This document shows positions 33,805-44,424 of a DNA stretch of 64,000 nucleotides, in pieces. The notes under the pieces were generated by a model. It was not told the origin of the DNA. It was given only the letters and a program-made list of their open reading frames with translations, and searched no databases. Position 1 is the first letter of the stretch, and each line of letters opens with the position of its first letter. This DNA comes from Rostrohypoxylon terebratum (lineage: Eukaryota; Ascomycota; Sordariomycetes; Xylariales; Hypoxylaceae): positions 62,001-126,000 of the forward strand of contig MU385888.1 in NCBI GenBank assembly GCA_022497145.1. The letters run 5' to 3'. Position numbers and translations under genes: made by a program.

Positions 33805-34113
33805 TTAATGAGGCTTTAAGTGGTGTATGCATGATTTACGATCATTGGGCGTTTAGAGGCACGGCTTATATGCATAGGGCATGTGGAGTTAAGGTGTCCA
33901 GGATCTACGCAGCAAATGATGATATCACAGTGAGCAGAGATCTCACTTCACGAAAAAGGTCGGCTTGATTTGATAAAAAGAATATTAGGCACTCGATACG
34001 TATAGACGTCAATCAAACAGAACAGTTCGTTCAACCGTTCCAAATAGCCGTCGGGCCCTTAATTAGGCAACCCGTGTCTCCATAGGCATAATGAGCTTCA
34101 GTTGTAAAGCCAT
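33805..34113. other. 3' flanks of two convergent genes
   Basis: 309 bp between the stop codons of DIM1 and the minus-strand small-protein gene. Probably both 3' UTRs; nothing else seen. Confidence 0.5.
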
Positions 34114-34686
34114 TCATTTCCCGCCGCCACCGAACCAGCTGGAGATGCCACTTTTGGCCTTGGATGCCTCGGCCTCAACCTTCTTGTCGAACTCGTCGAT
34201 TTTCTTCTGAGTGGCGGCTCTAGCATCTTTTGCGTAGGCCTCAGCTTCATCGGCAGCCTTTCGCAATTCGGCTTGCGTCTTACCAATCTAATATCGGAGG
34301 GCTGTTAGAATCTAGGATGGAAACAACGCATGATGCAATGCGATAGGGTACATACAGCACTGTCAACCTTCGCGCCAGCCAGTGCGCCGTACTTCTCCGC
34401 ATCCTTCTTTATCTCCTCTTCCCGACCGGGGAACTCCGATTTGAATCGGTTAGAGATTCTGTCTGCGTCGGCTTTTCACCTTGTCAGCTCATCCATTATT
34501 ATACCTATTCCTATGTCGAATATAAAAGCCCCGTGTGAAATCTTTGATGGTTGGTAATTGGGAGAGAATCTGACCTTCAGCTTTCTTCTGAGCGACTTTG
34601 CCGTCGCCACCCGCGCTATAAAGGTAGTAACCAACACCACCAGCGGCAGTCAAGCCGAGCGCGAGGGGCAATCTAGATTTCGACAT
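34114..34686 (-). CDS. Small 'calcofluor white hypersensitive'-type protein, 133 aa
   Basis: Three exons, 34575-34686, 34356-34471 and 34114-34287 (phases 1 and 0; introns 103 and 68 nt). The N-terminus SKSRLPLALGLTAAGGVGYY is a short hydrophobic segment, likely a membrane anchor or organelle-targeting helix. The rest is an alanine/lysine/glutamate-rich helix (AELRKAADEAEAYAKDARAA) that ends in SKAKSGISSWFGGGGK. This layout matches proteins that fungal genome annotations label 'calcofluor white hypersensitive protein'. I recall that label from other genomes, it says little about mechanism, and I cannot verify it here. The helical part resembles LEA- or apolipoprotein-like amphipathic repeats. 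Mitochondrial or ER membrane association is a reasonable inference from the N-terminus. Confidence 0.85.
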
Positions 34687-35816
34687 TATGATATGATTGT
34701 CTGCACGCGTTGAAGAATGCGATTCAGGAACAAGTCGATACTGAATGGTTAGGAAATTGGGTATTACGAGCTTTGGTTAGGCTTGAAGATTGAGATGAGA
34801 GGTCAGAGAGTTATTGGACTTCCAGGCGAAGAGTTAATTTAATACTGCTACCTACCTAGTAGGTCCTAGGTAGCAATAGCTACGTATAAGTACCTCAAGT
34901 ACCTTTTTAAAAACAACATACGACATTGTTTCCAGGTAGTTACTCCAGGTGCTTCCCAACTCAAGCTCAAGTTGATGGCGATTCGCTCAGTACCTTGTAG
35001 GTGGTGGTTACTTCTACTCGATGATTGCTCGATTGTCACAAGATACATGACGTAGAGTATATATAATACAAAGTGGGGAGAAGGTGTGACAGCCAAGAGA
35101 GCCAAGAGACTTTCAAACGACTTCTGTTTTCTACCTGATATGGCGGGCGACTCAGGTTCTCTTCAAGTACCTGTATCGGAGCTTACCCCAACATTGACCT
35201 GTAATTCGAGACCCACATAACCGGAGCTCTTTAGACGGCAGGCACGTTCTCAATCTAGATCGCATCGTGCTAAGTAAATGGAGCTAATGTTGTTTTCATC
35301 CATGTTCTTCTTATTATTATTTTCAAATTACATCATCATCAACAACTACACGATTCATATCGATTCATATCGGGAATTCCAATTTCGGTTTTTACGCTAC
35401 TTCAGGAGCTGAAGGCGTACACTTCTCCTCACGTTTCAAACGAAATATCTGCCAATTGATTCGAGGCTCATCCAGTTTAGAGTTGAATATCAATGTTACT
35501 ACGTACTTAGTTTCATTAGTTGTTAATTAGCTTCGGAGACTCACAACTGGTTTGTAGCCTCCTTCGTCATCATTGATGTTAGTTCCAGGACCATATGTCT
35601 CAAGCTCATTAGCCTCTTCTCCCTTCCAAGGCAAATATGTTATAGGATCAACTAAACATAGATATTCGACATCCCACTGTGCTTCACACTTCACATAATT
35701 AGGGAGGACTCCGTTAATGAGTATCGTCCATCTTGGATCTTGGATCTTGGATCTAGGCTATTATCAACTACGCAATAGTCTGGCTTTCATTATGCTGGAT
35801 TTGTTACACTCGAACG
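34687..35816. other. Intergenic, 1.1 kb, divergent
   Basis: It holds the leaders of the small-protein gene and the Mug65-like gene. It contains the palindrome at 34850-34873, whose first 20 bases from 34851 recur exactly at 44731, and a GGATCTT triplet repeat near 35735-35757. No gene seen. Confidence 0.5.
34850..34873. repeat. Palindrome cluster, copy A of an identical 20-bp sequence
   Basis: CCTACCTAGTAGGTCCTAGG occupies 34851-34870 and is repeated identically at 44731-44750. Confidence 0.8.
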
Positions 35817-37211
35817 ATGCCAAAGACCAGAGCGCGTCTGCGCAGTTCTCGTCGCGTCCCTTCCTTGAAAGACAACGAGATTGATCATGAAATTTGTCTT
35901 GTCGACCACAGTGCATCGAACGAGGAGCCCGATATGCCTAATTCCACTCATGGCTTCGCACATTCTCCCTCAAATCGAGCGTTAATCTCACCCGACAGTC
36001 GATCGCCATCGACACAACCTCCCGAAACAGAGGATGGCCAACCAAAAACCAATGCCGATACGGAGGCGGGCCCTTCAGGCGAACAAGACACATCACAGAC
36101 TCCTGCGAAAGACGCTGGAGGATCTGTAGAAAGAAAGAAGTCCGCTTCGAAAGAAAACGGTGCTAAGAAGAGTAGCGGCAGCAATAAGCGCCGTCCGCGA
36201 TCGCCAAAGGATTATGAATCTGCTATCGATATATTATACGAGAACCAGCGTGGTGGATTCCTTTGCGGCGTCCCTCTATTTTCTGCTGCCGCCTTGGGGA
36301 ATCTAGATCCCCCACCCTGGACCAATTTTGCCCACAAGCCCAGCCCTACGGATATTCATACAGCTCAAGTTCCTGATCCAAGCTGGGAGTGGGTTTGGCC
36401 TGAGTGGCACATAAATCGTGACGACGCCATCGAGACAGATAATGATGGCTGGGAATACTCGTTTATGTTTGCTAAAGCTTTCTCATGGCACGGACCCAAG
36501 TGGTACAACTCGTTCGTGAGGAGGAGAGCATGGATTAGAAGACGAATAAAAAAAGGACTCGGGTACCAGGCAAACGACACGCATCTGATGAACCCCGAGT
36601 ACTTTTTGGTCACTACTACTACGAGGAGAGACAGCGGTCGGGAGAGCATCGGTCCATTAACAGCTCATCCGTCTCTCGAAACTTCTAGGATGTCTCGAGA
36701 AACAAGGCGAGGCGACGAACATGACAATGAGGTCAAAGTGGAAATAACAAATGTCAATGACTTAATGACGGCTCTCAGGCGATCGCGAATTGACCGAGAA
36801 AGGCTTGAGGCCATAGAGAACTACGTCGAACATTGCTCGGATGACTTGAAGCAACTAGACGAGCACATGCATGAAATTATGGCTCTATTTGTCTTTCAGG
36901 CGACACGAAAGCTACTGCTAAGATGGCTCATACGATATCACGATGAGCAGGTAGATGGAGGAAGCAAGGGCGACAAGGACGATAAAGGAAAATCACCTGC
37001 GACCAATCAGTTGGCCGAAAACCTAGCCGCAGCAATCAAACATGCTGACGAAGAAGTTCGGAGGCTGGAATATTGGAGCGATATCAAGGACATGGCCGAG
37101 AGTGGCGAGTCCAGAGGTGCTGTAGACCGTGGGAAAGGTTGGGATCGGACATGGGAAGGACTGGATAACAGCGGTCCTAAGGGAGGCAAAGGCGAGAGCG
37201 AACTTCCGTGA
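35817..37211 (+). CDS. Mug65/Spo73-like dysferlin-domain protein, 464 aa
   Basis: Single exon from ATG 35817. Residues 1-130 are disordered and Ser/Pro/Lys-rich. The conserved part starts near residue 138 (YESAIDILYENQRGGFLCGV, then PLFSAAALGNLDPPPW) and holds the dysferlin-type aromatic/basic pattern: WEWVWPEWHINRD from about residue 190, DGWEYSFMFA, WHGP and FVRRRAWIRRRI. These W/R motifs are typical of the DysF module shared by peroxins of the Pex24/Pex30 type, budding yeast Spo73 and the fission yeast meiotic gene product Mug65. Members act at membranes (peroxisome-ER or the prospore membrane). The C-terminal half is helical with a Lys/Asp-rich linker and lacks an obvious membrane span, closer to Spo73/Mug65 than to Pex30. 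The exact paralogue is inferred. Confidence 0.8.
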   Translation: MPKTRARLRSSRRVPSLKDNEIDHEICLVDHSASNEEPDMPNSTHGFAHSPSNRALISPDSRSPSTQPPETEDGQPKTNADTEAGPSGEQDTSQTPAKDAGGSVERKKSASKENGAKKSSGSNKRRPRSPKDYESAIDILYENQRGGFLCGVPLFSAAALGNLDPPPWTNFAHKPSPTDIHTAQVPDPSWEWVWPEWHINRDDAIETDNDGWEYSFMFAKAFSWHGPKWYNSFVRRRAWIRRRIKKGLGYQANDTHLMNPEYFLVTTTTRRDSGRESIGPLTAHPSLETSRMSRETRRGDEHDNEVKVEITNVNDLMTALRRSRIDRERLEAIENYVEHCSDDLKQLDEHMHEIMALFVFQATRKLLLRWLIRYHDEQVDGGSKGDKDDKGKSPATNQLAENLAAAIKHADEEVRRLEYWSDIKDMAESGESRGAVDRGKGWDRTWEGLDNSGPKGGKGESELP

Positions 37212-38014
37212 CGGCTCGCTTACGTGCTTACGATACACGTCGCAGCGTTACGCTTGGGATTGGGATTCAGGTGAGGATCAAAAGTCTTGGTATACCACTA
37301 AATGGGGGCTGAGGAGGAAGCGCGCAGAAGATAGTGTCGCACTACATGATATCAACAAAAACATTTTTGATACTTACTCAGGTATCGACCGGAGTCTTTC
37401 AACCGTTTGCGGTCTCTTACGGCTTGTTAATCACAAAAGTCTGCAGCTGTCAGCCACAATACCATTCAGCTCGGGGTGCACATGGTCTATATACGAATAG
37501 CCGGGCCGAGAACAACCTCAATACGACGGTGAACGGCCATGAGTTACATCATGGACAAGAGAAGAATAGGTTAAAAACGGCTATCAGAGAGATTTGCTAC
37601 GAACGCCCCCGCAAACTATTGACGCTCGTCTAGCTGCTGTGATCCAATATTGGGGCGTGTGGCGCTCGAGATCAATAGACTTCTAGCTCGAGATGGCGCC
37701 GCCCAAAAAGTCAATAATATGGCTATAGCTGACAAATACGTCAGCCAACACACGGCCACACGGCTGCGCACAATCAGTTTTTTTTTTCACCTGTAGGATT
37801 TATCGTAGAAGGTAAAAATGGTAGGTGAAGTTGACCACGACGGAATAGCGAAGGTCGCAAAACTGCTAATATGCCAGGCCGCATATCCCTTGCTTATCAC
37901 CTTAGCTTAAACCGGCCCCATGCGTCTTTGGTGACTCTCATACGATCTTTTATTTATAGGGGAGCCGGAGACGAGAAGCGTGTTGATTTCCAAGATGATT
38001 CTCTCCAAGCTGGA
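37212..38014. other. Intergenic, 0.8 kb
   Basis: This is the 3' flank of the Mug65-like gene and the 5' region of the next. A 48-codon in-frame N-terminal extension of the next gene from an ATG at 37871 is possible but looks non-conserved. Confidence 0.4.
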
Positions 38015-39406
38015 ATGGCTATCAATCCAGGAACACCAGCCGTGAGGCCTCCTCTTGCTCCTAAAATCACTCCTCCACCACCACCGGCCGCTATTGCTGA
38101 TACTGCTGCTGAAATACCATTGACTAGCGATTTACAAACCCGCACATCTCATGGAAAGGGGAAACAGAAAGCTGTCCCACGCAAACCATGGGTAGATGAA
38201 CCATGGCCGCTCATTGAGCCTCTATCTCGCACCCTGCGTGTACGTCGCATATGTACTATATGCCTATCCTGATCTATACTCAGTGGCTTACACTATCGAC
38301 ATGCTTTGCTCCCCTTCTTTCTTCAGTGTAAACCCTAATAACCAGGACCACAGATAACCCACCCGGCGCATCATATAGCGAACGAAATATCCCAAACTCA
38401 TAATGCGATGCTGCGCGGCCTTAACACGATATACCTACAAGCGCCGTTCGTTCGAAATCATGTCGACATAACCGACTTTCTATTCTTAGTACGAGCATGG
38501 AGTGGCTGGGTACTAGATTACCACGAGTTAAAAGAGAGCACGATGATACCCGGGTTTGAAACGACGCTGGGTATGAGTAGAGGTGTTCTAAGAGCAATGG
38601 AATATAGCTTCGATACAAGAAGTAGAGAAAGCGAAGAGCAAGGTGGCGATACGAATGACAATGAGCCGAAAGAAGAAGAGATAATAGGAGAAAGGGGGGA
38701 AGACATGGGGACAGAAATACGACTCTTAGAGCTCCCAGCGCTTCTTCAGAACCTCCGCTCCTGGGCCATCGAAACCCATACTCAACCATCATCATACTCC
38801 CCGTCGACTCTCCGCGCCCTCCTTGCCTCGCTCGCCTCGGTGCTGGTCCCTCATCTCCACAACGAAATCGGAATATTCCTACAAATGGAACAACTCTCCG
38901 CCCCACCCTCCGTCTCCTCCGTAACCTCCTCCCTCCGATCCATCCCCTCCATCCCCTCCCTCTCCGCCTCCCCAGCGCCATCCAACCCATCGACGCTGAA
39001 CTCGGTCTCGACAGTCCCATCGACAACGCCCTCCACGCACTCCAAGTCCGGCACAGCGTCGCCGAAAGCAACCCCGTCCCCGATCCCAGCACCCCATATC
39101 CCCCCCATATCCCCCTCGCGCCCCCAAAGACCTAAAAACAAACCGAGCCCCCGCGCCGCCTCCCTGACCCAGATCCACCTCTCCGCCGAGTCCTCTTTCA
39201 CCCAGCACGCGGACCGGTACACCGTCCCGCCCATGCTGATCCGGCTACGCGACGCATCCCACGACGGCGCGAGCAAGCTGACCGTCCCGGCTATCCACGC
39301 CATCGCGGACCGGTTAAGCCCCAAGCACGCCGGGTCGTGGAGGTTTCTGCCGTGCGATATCTGGGGGCGGCGGAGGGGGCTGGAGTTTATCGGGGAGGAG
39401 GTGTGA
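38015..39406 (+). CDS. Hemerythrin-like (HHE) domain protein with degenerate second half, 425 aa
   Basis: Two exons, 38015-38239 and 38354-39406, are joined in phase 0 across a 114-nt intron (GTACGT donor, CTAATAAC branch site, CACAG acceptor). The region resembling fungal hemerythrin/HHE proteins is PWVDEPWPLIEPLSRT, then HPAHHIANEISQTHNAMLRG, IYLQAPFV and FLFLVRAWSGWVLDYHELKE. The first helix pair keeps His residues (AHH, DYHELKE), but the usual second metal-binding helix with an E-x-H-H pattern is not seen after GFETTL, so iron binding is doubtful. A long Ser/Pro-rich insert (about 215-325) separates this from a conserved-looking C-terminus (DRYTVPPMLIRLRDAS, then RFLPCDIWGRR). The start is uncertain: an in-frame ATG at 37871 would add 48 residues. 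Confidence 0.75.
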
Positions 39407-39814
39407 GGTGATGGGATGGGATGGGATGGGGTGTGTAGGGTCCTTAGTAGAAGGGGGGTAAGGAAGGTGTTTGTATACTTTCGTTATAGGAACAGAACAT
39501 TATAAACCAATAAGGGATATCGGGATCAACAGGAAGTCGAGAAGAAATAGAGTACCCACGGGTCTCAAATTATAACCAAAATACACCAAACTCTTATCAA
39601 ATAGCTACTATATATTAGATTAGAGAGAGGATTACATTCTAGAAGACCACGTTTCCATTTTCATGGAATCCACGGGTCACAAATCACAAATAACAACTCC
39701 AATTCATCATTTCAAGTATTTCTCATTCATTATCCATTCATTATATACGACGCAGCCCAAGAGTATCTCTTACCCTCATCGCCGCATCTAATGTAGACCA
39801 AGCTCTACCTAAGC
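39407..39814. other. Convergent 3' flanks
   Basis: 408 bp between stop codons. A GATGG tandem run (about 39413-39431) and AT-rich sequence; nothing else. Confidence 0.5.
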
Positions 39815-41512
39815 CTACTCCATCGGCTCCTCCGCAACGTAGTGCAGATATGCGCCAAGGAGCTTAATACCCTCGATGTAGTTCTTCTTATCCAACTTCT
39901 CGTTAATCGAGTGAGCGCCGTCCGTCGAGCTGCCCATAGGCAGCAGTAGCACGTTCTTGCCGGTCGCCTGTTCGAAGGTCAAGGTAACGGGGATACTGTT
40001 TGTCATATACGTCAGCCCGTGAACAATTACAACTTCAACGTATTCTAATAAGAGGAAAACTCACCTTCCACCCTCCCGCGTGAAATCAGGCTGCACGCCC
40101 CAAACGCGTTCGGTAGCCTTGCTCGCGGCGCGGAAGTTCCAGTGGTTCGGGCTAGCAACCCACCACTTGCCGCAGTGCTGCGCGTACACCTTCAAGCTGT
40201 TCTTGCTTCCGAGCTTCGCGAACACCTCCTTCACGTACTTGTACACCAGCTCGTTCGTCTTCTCGATCTCCATATTGGGCACCGTGCGGATGGAGAACTT
40301 GCCGATGACCTTGGCCGGGATCACCGTCTTGGCTCCGGGCGCCGAGAACGCTCCCTCGATGCCGTGGAGGGAGAGGGAGGGGTACCGCCATCGCGCCATC
40401 AGGGTCGGTTTCTTGTCCTCGAAGATGGTGGTCTTCGCACCGAGAGACTCGTGCAGAGTCTCCATCGTGAAGGAGATGTTGTCGTAGAGGCCCTCCTCGT
40501 CACTCGTCACGGGGGCAACCTGCTCCATGATCCCGGGGATCTGGATCTTGCCGTCGGTGTCGACGAGCGAGCCCATCACGCGCACAAGGTCCGTCATGGG
40601 CTCCTGCGCCGTGCCGCCGAAAACACCGCTGTGCAGATCCGCGCCGGGGCCAGAAACCTCGACGGAGTAATAGTTCACGCCTCTGAGGCCGTAGGTCAGA
40701 CACGGCTTCTCGGTGCCGAGCCAGTAGTTGTCGCTGATGCAGACGGCGTCGACGTCCACGAAGAACTTCTTGGCCTCCTGCTCGATGAGCTCGTCCAGGC
40801 CCTCGGACCCGTACTCCTCCATGCCCTCGAAGCACATCAGCAGGTTGACGGGGAACTCGACGCCGGCCTTCTGGTGCGCCTCGATGGCGTTGAGCCAGCC
40901 CAGCACGGGGCCCTTGTCGTCCGTGCTGCCGCGCCCGAACATCCGCCCGTCCTCGCCCACCTTCAGCGTGAACGGCTCCGTGTCCCAGCCGTCGCTCTTC
41001 TCCGCCGGCTGCACGTCGTAGTGCCCGTACACCAGGATCGTCCGCTTGTTCTTGTCGCTGCCGTACCGCGCGAGGATCACGGGCGGGAGATCGAGCTCCG
41101 GGGCGTCGGGCTGCTTGCCGAGGGGCCGCAGCTCGACCGTCGCGCCGAGGTTCTGCAGCTCGCTGGTCAGGAAATGGGCCATGGCAACGACTTGGGGTCT
41201 GCGGGCGGCTTCCGAGGAGACGGATGGGATGGCGACGGCCTTGGCGAGACGGTCGATGAAGTGCGACGACAGGGCGTCGACTTGGGCAAAGTACCCGTCT
41301 AGTGAAGGAGCCATCTTGCGGGATTGATGTGCTCTGATGGCTGGGGTGAGGTAGGTTCTTCTGGTGTTACGATTTGGAAGCGAGAACAGACGGGAAGACT
41401 GTTTGTAGTTTGTAAAAGGAGAGTTTGAGTTTCTTCTGTAAGACGATAAGGTTAGGGTTTTAAGAAGCTCAAGCTGACTTGAGGGAAGTCGCGTGAGGAT
41501 GGTGCGGGGCAT
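39815..41512 (-). CDS. DUG1: Dug1/CNDP-type M20 metallodipeptidase, two possible starts
   Basis: Two exons, 40065-41512 and 39815-39995 (phase 2, 69-nt intron), give 542 aa from the first ATG. The catalytic core is an M20 Zn peptidase of the cytosolic non-specific dipeptidase/Dug1 group, which cleaves Cys-Gly from glutathione breakdown and other dipeptides (family knowledge). Metal-site motifs are present: GHYDVQP (H164, D166), GRGSTDDKGP, CFEGMEEYGSEG, CISDNYWLG, and the last His in STDGAHSINEKL in exon 2. The dimerisation insert (GGTAQEPMTDL region) is also present. Yeast Dug1 is about 481 aa. An internal Met67 (ATG at 41314, MAPSLDGYFAQV) would give 476 aa. Residues 1-66 are rich in Arg/Ser/Leu with one acidic residue, typical of a mitochondrial presequence. 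I infer both a mitochondrial and a cytosolic form. Confidence 0.95.
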
Positions 41513-42081
41513 TCGAATGTTGGAGGGGCAAATGAAAGACGAGATATTGCGAATTTGCGAGTGCGAATTTACAGAACCTTAAAAATGGTGCTGCATTTAG
41601 AAGGTACCTCGTACGGCAGCTACGGCAAGGCACCTGCAATATTTAGAGGAACGGTTATCAGTGGCTTTGGCATCGCCCACTTAAAAAAATCTATCTGCCG
41701 TTGCAATATGTATCCATGTACCTAGGCAGATTAGGGCAGGTACCTGACATCTATGAACAACTTACGAGCATAACTACGGGTGTTGCTAGGGAAGCGACGA
41801 TTTTGAGATGCATCAATGGATATAAATCTACCTAGTCCTAGGTAGCCGGGTGCACATGTGAATATCAAATCTTCACATGCCTTGTTCTATACATACCCTC
41901 AAAGGAGGACTGCGAAATGTTAATCAGTACCTAAAGTTTCAACACAATTTCCGACATCTCTCAAGCCTCACTGCGCCTTGGCCAAATACAGAATATTGGA
42001 TATCACTGAGTTGGCTCTTTTCTCTATACCTATGAAATTTTAACCTAGCATCATATGTTATCTTAATGTACAAAACACCCC
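41513..42081. other. Intergenic, 0.6 kb
   Basis: Promoter of the dipeptidase gene and 3' flank of the PPR-like gene. Palindromic CTACCTAGTCCTAGGTAG lies at about 41828-41845. Confidence 0.5.
41828..41845. repeat. Palindrome CTACCTAGTCCTAGGTAG
   Basis: Near-perfect inverted repeat, member of the dispersed family. Confidence 0.65.
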
Positions 42082-44424
42082 CTATTCTCCATCGTCGATG
42101 ACCCATTCGTTCCCCTTCCGAGTTTTCGTCTCGGTCTGAGAAGAATTCTGGGCCATCTCATCATATAAATACTTGTTGCGGAGAACATCGGCGTTGTTTA
42201 GGCCTTTGGGAGCATCAGACGTTTGAGTTCTCCCGTACTCTAGCCTCTTCAATGGTATTGGAACTGAGAGCGATCGTTTATCGACGGCCTTCCCTTCCTT
42301 TAGTAATCGGTGTATCTTCATGTCCTTAGCAACTGCCTCCTGAAGCTTGACTATAAAATCGACGGCCGGCTCCAGCCCATTTTTGAGGTATTTGGGAAAC
42401 AAGTGTCGTGCGTGGAAGCCATCTGGATAGGATGCTCGTATTTCCGACAATATCGTCTGACCAATTATCACGTCCTCCCACTCCTTGAGGAATTTAGTCC
42501 GGCTGCTGAAATCCCCCGTTTGTTTGAGCAGTTTCGAGAGGGTATACCGCATCTTAGAGCTCGTCTTGCGCTCATGGACGGCATACCGCCATACCACTCT
42601 AATCATATTAGGGTAGCGTCTTTGCCAAGCTAATCTGAACAAGAGGTGGTATGTACCCTCATCTGGTTTCAAAAAATGCCAGTACGTAAATATTGTTTTC
42701 AATATTGCCATCTGCTTTGCAAAGCCCTTTGTACGAGACAATAGTGTATTGAGCGTAGCTGCATCAGGCATCGTATACTTAGCACTACGAACCACGCCCA
42801 GCAATGTTTTGCAAGCATCCAGCAAGTCGTGTTTACCAAGTACATCCAACATCTTGTTAAGAGTAATTGTGTCCAGCCACCCGATGCCGTACTTATCGTT
42901 TTGCTCGTCAATGAATGACCGGATGTCAAAATCTACTGGAGGCGGTGGCAGTGGCGCTGAAGAAGTTGTTGGTAGTGGTGTGGAACGCCTCAACAGCTCA
43001 TATTCCAGGTCAACAGTCGCCATTTCTCTGCCCACCGCGCGAAGTATCATTGGATTCTGGTCCAAGTTCCTTTCTCTCAATTTGCCCACAATATAACGCT
43101 TGATTGATGGCCTGGGCATCATTGCCAGAAATGCGACCCAAGCACGGCTTTGCGGGGCATAACCTCTTCGGACCATTACTCTTAATAGTCTGTTGAAGGT
43201 ATTGATGTTCTTAGCTTTCGAGGCATTGACGAGAAATGTAGTGTATAATTCGGCATCCAAAGGTATGCCCAGGGTTCTCACGTGCCAATATATTAGATGA
43301 GACAGGGGACGCAAACCGTGACCAGAAGACTCCATGAAACTAATAGCCATTTTTGTCGCGGAGAGAGATATCGACGGCCTGGAAACTCGATTCAAGAATA
43401 GATTGACAAGTAACTCCACTACCGTATGTTGATGATCTGGAAATTTTGGATACAGCGCTCGTGCAAGGTGGTTCGGGACTTGACCATAGACCAGTGCGGC
43501 AACGTATTCCTCAAATGACGTTTTAGTCCACTTTGTAGGCATTGGGATGGCGTCGGCTCGTTGGTTCAATATGTACGGTTTGTAGATCGAATGAGTAGTA
43601 GACGACGGAGACCGTTTCACGGTCATCGTCATATCATTGATAGTAGTATCACCGACTTCCTCGCCACGCAAAAATGGTATTTCCGATTGTCCTTCTTCTG
43701 CATTCTTTCGAGAATCAAACATCAAGTTTCTCAAATCTCGGTCGGATATCCTAACAGCGGTGATGGACCCTACCACTCCAATGATTTCCCGAAGTGAATT
43801 TCGGACTGCGACTTCGGAGCCGGACAAGTTGAAGATGAGTTGACCATCTTTAGAAATCTCATTAACCATCTGAACCAAGCTTTCATTCTTCCGGCAGATA
43901 CCGGAAATGTGGGTATCTGGTCCTGAGAGGATTTCGCGGGCCTTTTCTGCGACGTCTTTCCCTATGATGACCCGGAAATGTAGGATCTCGCCTTGATTGG
44001 GCGTAACCATCAGCATAAAAGCCATGGCGGCGCGCCAGTTTCTGGTAGGTTTCCCCGAGGCCTTATGCGTAGCATCGTATAGTATTTGCCTCGCGACGCT
44101 TCTCCTAAATTGGCGCAAGCTCTGTCGTGCTAGACGTTTATTGCGATATCGAAATGGTCGTTTTATAAGTCCAGGTTCCATCGGTTTAGCACCAAAATTT
44201 GCCCTAATCATGTTCTTGCGGTGTTCATTCTCTATAGCCGATATGGACTTAGGTTTCGCGGGTTGAATGATACGACGAACGACCACAGGAGTCGAATACC
44301 ATTGCCGAGGACTCGATCGTGGAAAGAACGGTGGATTGTACTGCTCCCTGGGAATTGGGGAGAGCCCTCCGGTATGGACTTTGAGATTTCGAGCCCTCCA
44401 TAATGATCTAATTCCCAGGGACAT
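42082..44424 (-). CDS. Probable mitochondrial PPR-like RNA-binding protein, 780 aa
   Basis: Single exon from ATG 44424. The first 60 residues are basic with Arg/Ser and no acidic run (MSLGIRSLWRARNLKVHTGG), as in a mitochondrial presequence. A segment at about 150-235 (DTHISGICRKNESLVQMVNE, then LSGSEVAVRNSLREIIGVVG) has the rhythm of a KH-like fold; this is a weak suggestion. The C-terminal two thirds are paired helices of pentatricopeptide-repeat type: SHLIYWHVRTLGIPLDAELY, NTFNRLLRVMVRRGYAPQSR, LNKMLDVLGKHDLLDACKTL and LKTIFTYWHFLKPDEGTYHL. Such proteins usually act in mitochondrial mRNA maturation or translation. I cannot assign it to a named yeast gene. It could also be annotated simply as a mitochondrial helical-repeat protein. 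Confidence 0.8.
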   Translation of the reverse strand: MSLGIRSLWRARNLKVHTGGLSPIPREQYNPPFFPRSSPRQWYSTPVVVRRIIQPAKPKSISAIENEHRKNMIRANFGAKPMEPGLIKRPFRYRNKRLARQSLRQFRRSVARQILYDATHKASGKPTRNWRAAMAFMLMVTPNQGEILHFRVIIGKDVAEKAREILSGPDTHISGICRKNESLVQMVNEISKDGQLIFNLSGSEVAVRNSLREIIGVVGSITAVRISDRDLRNLMFDSRKNAEEGQSEIPFLRGEEVGDTTINDMTMTVKRSPSSTTHSIYKPYILNQRADAIPMPTKWTKTSFEEYVAALVYGQVPNHLARALYPKFPDHQHTVVELLVNLFLNRVSRPSISLSATKMAISFMESSGHGLRPLSHLIYWHVRTLGIPLDAELYTTFLVNASKAKNINTFNRLLRVMVRRGYAPQSRAWVAFLAMMPRPSIKRYIVGKLRERNLDQNPMILRAVGREMATVDLEYELLRRSTPLPTTSSAPLPPPPVDFDIRSFIDEQNDKYGIGWLDTITLNKMLDVLGKHDLLDACKTLLGVVRSAKYTMPDAATLNTLLSRTKGFAKQMAILKTIFTYWHFLKPDEGTYHLLFRLAWQRRYPNMIRVVWRYAVHERKTSSKMRYTLSKLLKQTGDFSSRTKFLKEWEDVIIGQTILSEIRASYPDGFHARHLFPKYLKNGLEPAVDFIVKLQEAVAKDMKIHRLLKEGKAVDKRSLSVPIPLKRLEYGRTQTSDAPKGLNNADVLRNKYLYDEMAQNSSQTETKTRKGNEWVIDDGE

